The notes below the pieces were generated by a model. The model had not been told where the DNA came from. It searched no databases and saw only the letters and a program-made list of their open reading frames with translations. Both the position numbers and the translations under genes were made by a program. Positions 39,816 through 45,912 of a stretch of 45,912 nt of DNA are shown piece after piece (the first letter of the stretch is position 1; each line of letters starts with the position of its first letter). The stretch comes from Gammaproteobacteria bacterium (GTDB lineage: Bacteria > Pseudomonadota > Gammaproteobacteria > Steroidobacterales > Woeseiaceae): assembly GCA_018677555.1 (NCBI GenBank), contig JAHHOT010000043.1:1-45912 (forward strand), given 5' to 3'.

Positions 39816-40139
39816 TTGCGCTCGGACCAGGTCCTTACGCCGCGGGACGACGGCGCGTGGATAAGCTGCAAAGGTGACGTGATCCGCCTGTTGCATGACG
39901 ACTATGACGGGTCGCGTCACCAGCGCTTCATCATCGATAGGGGTCGCCGCAATACCTTGCTCGTGATTCACAACATCGACATCGCCGAGCGGATTCCGCT
40001 CGGGCTTGGCGATCGGGTGGAGGTGAGTGGAATGTACGAGTGGAACGATCTCGGCGGCCTCATCCACTGGACACACCACGACCCGCATGGCGAGGAGCAA
40101 GGCGGCTATGTTCGCCTGCGTTCGCGCGTCTACAAGTAA
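39816..40139 (+). CDS. DUF3465 family protein
   Basis: 107 residues from a TTG start at 39816; no better in-frame start is seen. The pattern GDVIRLLHDDYDGSRHQRFIIDRGRRNTLLVIHNIDIAERIPLGLGDRVEVSGMYEWNDLGGLIHWTHHDPHGEEQGGYVRL is typical of DUF3465, with the conserved HNIDxA and HWTHHDP elements. The fold looks like an OB-type beta barrel and the histidines could bind metal, but function is unknown. It follows the OmpA-family gene by 16 bases. It ends 15 bases before the rpoH terminator and is convergent with rpoH. Confidence 0.85.
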   Translation: MRSDQVLTPRDDGAWISCKGDVIRLLHDDYDGSRHQRFIIDRGRRNTLLVIHNIDIAERIPLGLGDRVEVSGMYEWNDLGGLIHWTHHDPHGEEQGGYVRLRSRVYK

Positions 40140-40148
40140 GCCGGGCAC

Positions 40149-40181
40149 AAAAAACCCCCGGCCGGAGATTCGGATCGGGGG
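40149..40181 (-). terminator. Rho-independent terminator of rpoH
   Basis: On the minus strand CCCCCG and CGGGGG form the outer stem, CCG/CGG can extend it inward, and a run of six T follows (AAAAAA at 40149-40154 on the plus strand). It lies 23 bases past the rpoH stop. The opposite strand lacks a T run, so it acts in the rpoH direction only. Confidence 0.85.
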
Positions 40182-40203
40182 CTCGTGAGCCGGGGCTCTG
40201 GTT

Positions 40204-41070
40204 TCAGACCGCCATCGAGGTACGCAGTTTCCGGATTGCGTTGCTCTCGATTTGCCGGATGCGCTCGGCGGACACGCCATACTCGCCGGCAAGATCATGC
40301 AGCGTCAGCTTGTCTTCGGTAAGCCAGCGCGTTTCCAGAATCCGCCGGCTACGGTCGTCCAGCTTTTCCAGCGCCGCTGACATCCGTGATGTCGCATCGT
40401 CGTGCCAGTCCTCGTTTTCAACGAGGGTTGCGGGATCCGAGTCGGCACTCGGCAAAAAAGCGGCCGGCGAATATACGCGATCCTCGTCCGAGGAATCCGG
40501 TACCGGATCGAACACCGCATCACGTGAACTCAGGCGCCGTTCCATCTCCGTCACTTCCTTCGGGCTTACGCCGAGATCCTTGGCAACCGCCTGGGTTTCG
40601 GCATGCGACAGCCAGGCAAGGCTTTTCTTCGACTTGCGCAGGTTGAAGAACAATTTTCGCTGCGCCTTGGTGGTCGCCACTTTGACGATACGCCAGTTGC
40701 GCAGGACGAATTCGTGGATCTCGGCTCGAATCCAGTGCACGGCGAAGGACACCAGCCGCACGTCGTAGTCGGGGTCGAACCGCTTCACGGCCTTCATGAG
40801 GCCAACGTTGCCCTCCTGGATCAGATCGGCGATCGGCAGTCCGTAGCCGGTGTAGCCCTTGGCGATGTGCACGACGAATCGCAGGTGCGCCATGACGAGT
40901 TCGCGCGCAGCTTCGAGATCCTCGTGGTCGCGAAATCGTCGCGCAAGGCTCTGCTCGTCTTCCTTGCTAAGAACAGGAATCGAGCCCACTGCGTGGATGT
41001 AAGCGTCAAGACTGCCAACCGGTCCGGCGACGGCCAGATCATGCGTCATCGTTGCGATAGCCTTAGTCAT
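40204..41070 (-). CDS. rpoH: Heat-shock sigma factor sigma-32
   Basis: A 288-residue sigma factor that directs RNA polymerase to heat-shock promoters (chaperones, proteases). Region 2 contains HLRFVVHIAKGYTGYGLPIADLIQEGNVGLMKAVKRFDPDYDVRLVSFAVHWIRAEI; the RpoH box that separates sigma-32 from other sigma factors is QRKLFFNLRKSKKS; region 4 ends ERIRQIESNAIRKLR. It follows ftsX as in most gammaproteobacteria. A GGAGG is 12 bases before the ATG, a long spacing, and a four-codon ORF (ATGAATCACAGATGA) sits between. CIRCE lies 37-63 bases before the ATG. Confidence 0.96.
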   Translation of the reverse strand: MTKAIATMTHDLAVAGPVGSLDAYIHAVGSIPVLSKEDEQSLARRFRDHEDLEAARELVMAHLRFVVHIAKGYTGYGLPIADLIQEGNVGLMKAVKRFDPDYDVRLVSFAVHWIRAEIHEFVLRNWRIVKVATTKAQRKLFFNLRKSKKSLAWLSHAETQAVAKDLGVSPKEVTEMERRLSSRDAVFDPVPDSSDEDRVYSPAAFLPSADSDPATLVENEDWHDDATSRMSAALEKLDDRSRRILETRWLTEDKLTLHDLAGEYGVSAERIRQIESNAIRKLRTSMAV

Positions 41071-41103
41071 CTGTGATTCATTCCTCCGTAAATCGGTAGA
41101 CGT

Positions 41104-41133
41104 ATTTTAGCACTCGTCAGGTTAGAGTGCTAA
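41104..41133 (-). promoter_or_regulatory. Candidate sigma-70 promoter of rpoH
   Basis: On the minus strand TTAGCA (41133-41128) and TAAAAT (41109-41104) lie 18 bases apart. Both elements fall within or touch the CIRCE element, so HrcA binding would block it. A more AT-rich stretch further upstream (41160-41195) could hold another promoter, but no good pair is seen. Confidence 0.5.
41107..41133. promoter_or_regulatory. CIRCE element (HrcA operator)
   Basis: TTAGCACTC (41107-41115), a 9-base spacer and GAGTGCTAA (41125-41133): a perfect match to the 9-9-9 CIRCE consensus. HrcA represses heat-shock operons such as groESL through this site. Here it lies in the rpoH promoter region, so repression of rpoH by HrcA is predicted. 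No groESL or hrcA gene is in the window. Confidence 0.9.
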
Positions 41134-41225
41134 CAGACCGGCCGGGTTCCGTGAATATTACCAAAATAAATATAGTAAAATCAGTAATTTACAAGGTATA
41201 CGTCACGCCGGATTATGTAATAAAG

Positions 41226-41246
41226 AAAAAAGCCGCGAGCTAGCGG
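41226..41246 (-). terminator. Short terminator overlapping the ftsX stop
   Basis: On the minus strand CCGC-TAGCTC-GCGG is followed by a T run (AAAAAA at 41226-41231 on the plus strand). The ftsX stop TAG lies in the loop. The 4-bp stem is weak, so some readthrough into rpoH is possible. Confidence 0.5.
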
Positions 41247-42205
41247 GGTTCGATGCGGCGCATGTGCCGCGCGGCGGCAATCCACGAGCCCGCGAGCCCC
41301 AGGAACACGGCGATTCCGACGATTGCCAGGCTCTCCATGAGGTCCAGTGACAGCATGCGATAGGCACTGTTGTACAGCCCGGCGAGGCGGGCTACCGGCT
41401 GCTCGAGCATGCGCAGCCCGGATGCGATCATGCCGAGCGCCAGCAGGCCACCGCCGAGGCCGTACCAGATCCCCGTGTACAGAAACGGGCGGCGAACGAA
41501 CGCGTTACTCGCACCGATGAGCTTGGTGACCTCGATCTCCTCGCGACGGTTCTGAATGTCGAGTCGAATCGTGTTGCCAATAACCACGACGATTGCTACC
41601 CCGAGCAGACCACTGGTCATCAGGATCGCGCGCTCCAGGATATCCAGGATCGCGTGAAAGCGGCGAACCCAGTCAGTATCTGCCTGTACAAAATCCGTTT
41701 CCGGCAAATTGGCCAGTTCCTCGTTGAGCAGAACGAGCGATGCTTCTGTATTACCCGTTCCCGGCCGAATGACCAGCGTGTGGGGCAACGGGTTCGCCGC
41801 CAGGTGATCCAGAGCGGCGCCGAATCCGGACGCTTCACGGAATTCCTGTAGCGCTTCTTCTGCCGGGATGACGGTTACCGATTCGACGTCCGCGCGCTGT
41901 TCGATGATGCTGGCGAGCTGTTGTGCGTCCTCAACGGTTACGTCGGAGGTCAGGTAGAGCGAGAAGTCGAGCGCATTGCCCCAACTGCGGCTGATCGATT
42001 GCGCGTTTTTCACGACGAGGTGCATGGCCGCCGGCAGCGCGAGAGTGACACCGATCACGAGGACGGTCATGAGACTTGCGAACGGATGGTGCACCAGCCG
42101 CCCGAGCGCGCCAACACAGGTACTCACATGTCGTACGAACCAGGTTCGCAGCGGGCTCGCCGGCGCCGCGGGCTTGAGCACTTCCGTTGCCGGCCTTACT
42201 GCCAC
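41240..42205 (-). CDS. ftsX: Cell-division protein FtsX (ABC-transporter-like permease)
   Basis: 321 residues from a GTG at 42205, which overlaps the end of ftsE by 10 bases; the track start at 42307 reads through ftsE in another frame. FtsX pairs with FtsE in the inner membrane and activates periplasmic cell-wall hydrolases during division. One N-terminal helix (LMTVLVIGVTLALPAAMHLVV) precedes the periplasmic domain (SLYLTSDVTVEDAQQLASIIEQRADVESVTVI), followed by three C-terminal helices around GNTIRLDIQNRREEIEVTKLIGAS. The length and order match other FtsX. Confidence 0.93.
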   Translation of the reverse strand: MAVRPATEVLKPAAPASPLRTWFVRHVSTCVGALGRLVHHPFASLMTVLVIGVTLALPAAMHLVVKNAQSISRSWGNALDFSLYLTSDVTVEDAQQLASIIEQRADVESVTVIPAEEALQEFREASGFGAALDHLAANPLPHTLVIRPGTGNTEASLVLLNEELANLPETDFVQADTDWVRRFHAILDILERAILMTSGLLGVAIVVVIGNTIRLDIQNRREEIEVTKLIGASNAFVRRPFLYTGIWYGLGGGLLALGMIASGLRMLEQPVARLAGLYNSAYRMLSLDLMESLAIVGIAVFLGLAGSWIAAARHMRRIEPR

Positions 42206-42918
42206 AGGTCTCCCTGCTCCTCGAGCAATCGCTCGCTGTATTCGGTAACGATGTCTTCTTCTTCCTCGATCTCGATGCGGCCGTTCGACAGAGGAATACG
42301 CCGGCAACCCAGTTGATCAATCAGCGCGATGTCGTGGCTCGCGATCAGAAGAGTCACGCCGACTTCATTGAATCGCCGGAAGATCCGCATGACTTCCAGC
42401 GAGAGGTCCGGGTCGAGATTGCCGGTCGGCTCGTCTGCAATCAGCAGCTTCGGTCGCGTGACAATGGCTCGCGCAATACCGACGCGTTGCTGTTCACCCG
42501 TGGACAGGGTTTCCGGCGACTGTTTTTCCTTGTTCAGTAAATCGACCTGGTCCAGCGCGGCGCGTACCTTGCGCGCCGCATCGCGATGACTGACACCGGC
42601 GATGATCAGGGGCAGAGCCACGTTGTCGAACACGGGGCGGTCATAAAGCAGTTTGTGGTCCTGGAACACCATGCCGATCTGGCGGCGATAGGCTGGAATG
42701 CGCCGGCGCGAAACGCGACTCGTGTTCTGCCCGTCGACGACAACGCTGCCGCTCGTGGGCCGGTCGATCAACGCGATCAAGCGGAGCAACGTACTCTTGC
42801 CCGCGCCCGAGTGCCCGGTGATGAAAACCATTTCGCCGGTTTCGATCGACAATGACAAACCGCTCAGCGCTTCCTGCCCACCGGGAAAACGCTTGGTGAC
42901 ATTGTCAATCTGAATCAA
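42196..42918 (-). CDS. ftsE: Cell-division ATP-binding protein FtsE
   Basis: A 240-residue cytosolic ATPase. Walker A is GHSGAGKSTLLRLI, the Q-loop MVFQDHKLL, the ABC signature LSTGEQQRVGIARAI, and Walker B LLIADEPTGNLD. FtsE drives conformational change in FtsX to switch on amidase activators at the septum. It is 9 bases after ftsY and overlaps ftsX by 10 bases, so ftsY-ftsE-ftsX form one leftward unit. The C-terminal end (DIVTEYSERLLEEQGDLWQ) is slightly longer than average. Confidence 0.95.
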   Translation of the reverse strand: MIQIDNVTKRFPGGQEALSGLSLSIETGEMVFITGHSGAGKSTLLRLIALIDRPTSGSVVVDGQNTSRVSRRRIPAYRRQIGMVFQDHKLLYDRPVFDNVALPLIIAGVSHRDAARKVRAALDQVDLLNKEKQSPETLSTGEQQRVGIARAIVTRPKLLIADEPTGNLDPDLSLEVMRIFRRFNEVGVTLLIASHDIALIDQLGCRRIPLSNGRIEIEEEEDIVTEYSERLLEEQGDLWQ

Positions 42919-42927
42919 GGTGCTTTC

Positions 42928-43893
42928 TCAGGCAGTGTCGTCAGTCGCGAGGAGCGCTTCAACGTACTGCCCCGCGTCAAATGGCTGCATGTCCTCCGCT
43001 CTTTCGCCGATGCCAATAAACCGTACCGGCACGCCGAGGGTTTTTGCGATGGAAAAAAGAATACCCCCTTTGGCGCTGCCGTCCAGCTTCGTAACGGTCA
43101 GGCCCGTCAGGCCAAGCGCCTGGTGAAACTTTTCGGCTTGCGCCAGCGCGTTTTGTCCCTGGCTGGCATCGAGTACAAGCATGATCTCCTGCGGGGCAGC
43201 CTCGCAGTGCCGCGCGAGTACTCTTTTCACCTTGGTGAGTTCATCCATCAGGCCCTGCTGGTTTTGCAGGCGGCCGGCCGTGTCGGCGAGCAGCACGTCG
43301 ATATTTCTTGTTCGAGCGGCTTCATAGGCGTCATAGACGACGGCGGCCGGATCGGCCCCGGCTTGCTGGGCAACCACGGGTACGTCATTGCGTTCACCCC
43401 AGGCCTGTAACTGTTCAACCGCAGCCGCGCGAAACGTATCGCCCGCGGCGAGCATAACGGTCATTCCCTGGTCCTTGAGACGACGCGCAAGTTTGCCGAT
43501 GGTCGTTGTTTTGCCTGCGCCGTTGACGCCGACCATGAGTATGACGAACGGGCCATCAACAGACTTTACTTCGAGTGGCCTGGCAACGGGCTCGAGGATG
43601 TCGGTCAACACGCGTTGCAGGCCGGCTTGAAGCGCGGCAATGTCCTTGCGCTCCTTACGCGCCAGGTCGGACTTCAACCGGTCGATGATGTGCTCGGTGG
43701 TGTCGACACCCACGTCCGCCATGACCAATCGCGTTTCGAGTTCTTCGAGCACATCGTCATCGATCTTGCCGCCCGGCGCGAGGTTGGCGAGATCGTAGGT
43801 GAGCCAGCTGTCCCCGCGATTGAGGCGCGCGCGCAGGCGCTTGATGAAACCTTCGCGAGCTTGACCGTCGGATTCTTCCTTCTTTCCAAACAC
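42928..43893 (-). CDS. ftsY: Signal-recognition-particle receptor FtsY
   Basis: A 321-residue protein that binds the SRP at the inner membrane and delivers ribosomes making membrane proteins to SecYEG. The NG GTPase core is complete: GVNGAGKTTTIGKLARRL (P loop), DTFRAAAVEQLQAWG, LADTAGRLQNQQGLMDEL and VTKLDGSAKGG. The acidic N-terminal A domain typical of enterics is almost absent; only about 15 residues (MFGKKEESDGQAREG) precede the N domain. Such short FtsY proteins are common outside enterics. It is divergent from rsmD. Confidence 0.95.
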   Translation of the reverse strand: MFGKKEESDGQAREGFIKRLRARLNRGDSWLTYDLANLAPGGKIDDDVLEELETRLVMADVGVDTTEHIIDRLKSDLARKERKDIAALQAGLQRVLTDILEPVARPLEVKSVDGPFVILMVGVNGAGKTTTIGKLARRLKDQGMTVMLAAGDTFRAAAVEQLQAWGERNDVPVVAQQAGADPAAVVYDAYEAARTRNIDVLLADTAGRLQNQQGLMDELTKVKRVLARHCEAAPQEIMLVLDASQGQNALAQAEKFHQALGLTGLTVTKLDGSAKGGILFSIAKTLGVPVRFIGIGERAEDMQPFDAGQYVEALLATDDTA

Positions 43894-43970
43894 AGCAACT
43901 TCTACAGGGATTAATTTACACTAGCAGCCAGATGCTCAGGCGCACGATGTTGTCCGACACGGAGGACCAA

Positions 43971-44588
43971 ATGGCGAGACGGCCCGGACGCCCCGACAAG
44001 AATTCCCGACCCGGTCGGCTGCGCATTGTAGCGGGAAAATGGCGCAGTCGTCTGCTTCCGGTCGGTGACGATCCGTCGTTGCGGCCTACGTCGGCGCGCG
44101 TCCGAGAGACGTTATTCAACTGGCTGGCCCCTGTCATCGGAGGTGCCACGGTCCTCGACCTGTTTGCGGGAACCGGTGCGCTGGGTCTCGAGGCGCTGTC
44201 GCGAGGCGCAAAACGCGCCGTTCTGGTCGAGCAATCGAAACCCACGCTGAGGCAATTAAAGGACAACATTGCCACACTGGACGCCGGCAATGCGTCAGTC
44301 GTGGCGAAGGACGCGTTGCAGTATCTCTGCCACGCCGAGCCCGAGCCGTTCGACATCGTGTTCCTCGATCCCCCGTATGCCGCCGGTCTCTACGAGGAAT
44401 TGTGTAGACTGCTCGATGAGGGGGGATGGCTGACACCGGGTGCACGCATCTATCTCGAGCTATCCGACGACACCGATTTTCCCGGCCTGCCGGCCGGTTG
44501 GACGGTATTGAACGACAAGACATCTGGCAAGGTGCGTTACCTGCTGCTGCGGGCGCCAGAGAGATCACAACAAAGGAGCAACGGATGA
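43971..44588 (+). CDS. rsmD: 16S rRNA (guanine-966-N2)-methyltransferase
   Basis: 205 residues from the ATG at 43971, chosen because GGAGGA lies 4-5 bases upstream and the protein then starts [10 protein letters not shown] like its relatives; the track start is 43932. It methylates G966 of 16S rRNA on the 30S subunit using S-adenosylmethionine. The AdoMet loop is [20 protein letters not shown] and the catalytic motif is [18 protein letters not shown]. Its N-terminal [36 protein letters not shown] is the RsmD signature. The stop overlaps the coaD start by ATGA. Confidence 0.94.
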   Translation: MARRPGRPDKNSRPGRLRIVAGKWRSRLLPVGDDPSLRPTSARVRETLFNWLAPVIGGATVLDLFAGTGALGLEALSRGAKRAVLVEQSKPTLRQLKDNIATLDAGNASVVAKDALQYLCHAEPEPFDIVFLDPPYAAGLYEELCRLLDEGGWLTPGARIYLELSDDTDFPGLPAGWTVLNDKTSGKVRYLLLRAPERSQQRSNG

Positions 44589-45070
44589 CCGTATCCGCAA
44601 TGTATCCCGGAACCTTCGATCCGATCACGCTGGGCCACGAAGACCTGGTTCGTCGTGCCTGCCGTTTGTTCGACAAGGTCGTCGTCGCGATCGCGGCGAA
44701 TCCGGGAAAAGAGCCTATGTTTACCCTGGAAGAACGGGTCACGCTTGCAGAAGACGCCCTCCGGGAATTCGATAACGTGGAGGTCACTGGCTACGAAGGG
44801 CTCACCGTCGATTTTGCGCGCAAGAACGGCTTGCAGGTTATCGTTCGAGGCTTGCGGGCAATCTCGGATTTCGAATACGAGTTTCAGCTCGCCAACATGA
44901 ACCGGCACCTGACCGACGAAGTGGAAACCGCGTTTCTGACCCCGACCGAGAAATACACCTACATTTCGTCAAGCCTCGTTCGTGAAATCGCCAGCATGGG
45001 CGGCGACATCAGCGAATTCGTCTCGCCGGACGTCAATACCGCGCTGATGAAGCGCGTCGGTCAGCGCTGA
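44585..45070 (+). CDS. coaD: Phosphopantetheine adenylyltransferase
   Basis: 161 residues from the ATG at 44585 (AAAGGAG upstream); the track ORF runs in-frame through the end of rsmD. It makes dephospho-CoA from 4'-phosphopantetheine and ATP, the fourth step of coenzyme A synthesis. The nucleotidyltransferase motif is [16 protein letters not shown] (T/HxGH type), with [24 protein letters not shown] and the [10 protein letters not shown] motif near the end. Length is normal. It is translationally coupled to rsmD and overlaps the end of mutM by 10 bases. Confidence 0.95.
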   Translation: MTVSAMYPGTFDPITLGHEDLVRRACRLFDKVVVAIAANPGKEPMFTLEERVTLAEDALREFDNVEVTGYEGLTVDFARKNGLQVIVRGLRAISDFEYEFQLANMNRHLTDEVETAFLTPTEKYTYISSSLVREIASMGGDISEFVSPDVNTALMKRVGQR

Positions 45071-45873
45071 CAGTTTTTGCAGTAGAAGGTCGAGCGCTGG
45101 CCGAGAACAATCGCGCTGAGCGGCCTTTTGCACGCTGGACAGGGCTGTCCATCTCGCGCATATACGTTCAGTTCCTGCTTGAAGTACCCGGGTTCGCCGT
45201 CTCCACCGTGGAAGTCGCGCAAGGTCGTGCCACCTGCGTCAATAGCCCTGGTCAGAACGGTTTTGATGGCATCGACCAGCCGCGGCATACGGTGCACGGC
45301 AATTCGATCGGAGCGTCGTTTCGGATGAATGCCGGCGAGGTAAAGGGCTTCGTTTGCGTAAATGTTGCCTACGCCGACAACTATATTGGCGTTCATGACC
45401 AGTTGCTTGACGGCGACGCGGCGCCCCCGGCTTGCGCGCCATAAATATTCGCTGGTGAACGCGTCGCTCAATGGTTCCGGGCCAAGGTCCCGAATCAGGG
45501 GATGTTCTTCCGGGGTCCGGGCCCACAGCCAGCAACCGAAACGCCGTGGATCGCGGAAGCGCAACGCTTTGCCGCTCGTTAGCCGGATATCGACGTGGTC
45601 GTGTTTGCCCGCGGGCTCGTCCGACTCGATGATTCGCAGGCTGCCGGACATTCCAAGGTGCAGCATAGCCGAGCCTGCATCGGTGTCGAGGAACAGATAC
45701 TTGGCGCGCCGTCTGATCGAGCGGATAGTCTGCCCGGCGAGGTTTGCCTCGAGTTCGTCCGGAATTGGCCAACGGAGACGCCGGTCGCGCACGACGACAT
45801 CGTTAACCCGTTGATTTTTCAACCAGGGCGCGATTCCGCGCCGGCTGGTTTCGACTTCCGGTAACTCAGGCAT
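45061..45873 (-). CDS. mutM: Formamidopyrimidine-DNA glycosylase
   Basis: 270 residues from the ATG at 45873 ([13 protein letters not shown]); the nine extra track codons are not needed, since the catalytic Pro must follow the removed Met. It excises 8-oxoguanine and ring-opened purines from DNA and nicks the strand. The active-site Pro-Glu-Leu is present, Lys of the RRAKYLFL strand binds the backbone, the helix-two-turn-helix is [23 protein letters not shown], and a zinc finger ([24 protein letters not shown]) ends the chain. Its stop codon lies inside the end of coaD. Confidence 0.96.
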   Translation of the reverse strand: MPELPEVETSRRGIAPWLKNQRVNDVVVRDRRLRWPIPDELEANLAGQTIRSIRRRAKYLFLDTDAGSAMLHLGMSGSLRIIESDEPAGKHDHVDIRLTSGKALRFRDPRRFGCWLWARTPEEHPLIRDLGPEPLSDAFTSEYLWRASRGRRVAVKQLVMNANIVVGVGNIYANEALYLAGIHPKRRSDRIAVHRMPRLVDAIKTVLTRAIDAGGTTLRDFHGGDGEPGYFKQELNVYARDGQPCPACKRPLSAIVLGQRSTFYCKNCQR

Positions 45874-45912
45874 AGGATTGAAAAGCGTGAACCAGGCCAC
45901 ACTATAGTGAGA

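Overview
The window reads as a chromosomal segment of a GC-rich, probably marine gammaproteobacterium. Gene order rsmD / ftsY-ftsE-ftsX-rpoH beside coaD and mutM is the usual gammaproteobacterial arrangement. The proteobacterial dedicated sortase locus (a histidine kinase, a response regulator, a VIT/vWA target and a class GN sortase) occurs mainly in marine Proteobacteria. The exact taxon cannot be read from the sequence; a Woeseia/Chromatiales-like lineage is only a guess. No rRNA, tRNA, CRISPR array, transposase or integron integrase was recognised.

Layout. 1-3.6 kb: end of a fructosamine-kinase-like gene, a small ABM-type lipoprotein, a DCC (DUF393) protein, a GNAT acetyltransferase and an APC amino-acid permease. 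3.6-5.5 kb: a more AT-rich island with two convergent, unfamiliar lipoproteins bracketed by a 52-bp direct repeat. 5.5-8.3 kb: leftward operon of ferrochelatase, a VOC protein and an NmrA-like oxidoreductase. 8.4-14.7 kb: a small membrane protein, an AGCS symporter, a thiolase, a MATE exporter, a DUF924 protein and a lipoprotein. 14.7-21.4 kb: a LEA14-like lipoprotein, then gltB-gltD for ammonium assimilation. 21.5-27.0 kb: the sortase locus, in which the sensor PdsS and regulator PdsR are divergent from the sorted surface protein and its sortase.

27.0-31.1 kb is the main accessory region. It holds a secreted seven-bladed WD40 protein, a DUF4019-like lipoprotein, a 30-bp repeat placed just after each of these two genes, a small unknown gene ending inside an attC-like integron recombination site, a second cassette-like gene encoding a free-standing secretin N0-like domain, and a DUF222/HNH endonuclease whose -10 box lies inside a match to the LexA (SOS) box. 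31.1-40.1 kb: a YkvI-like transporter, an SRPBCC-NUDIX pair, two more MATE exporters, an unknown secreted protein, an acyl-CoA dehydrogenase of the glutaryl-CoA type, a degenerate DUF962 membrane protein, an OmpA-family lipoprotein and a DUF3465 protein.

40.2-45.9 kb is core housekeeping: rpoH, ftsX, ftsE and ftsY leftward; rsmD and coaD rightward; mutM leftward. A perfect CIRCE element (the HrcA operator) lies over a plausible rpoH promoter, which would put the heat-shock sigma factor under HrcA control. The most noteworthy items are this CIRCE-rpoH link, the SOS-box HNH gene, the attC cassette with its N0-like protein, and the sortase locus with an unusual sorting signal.
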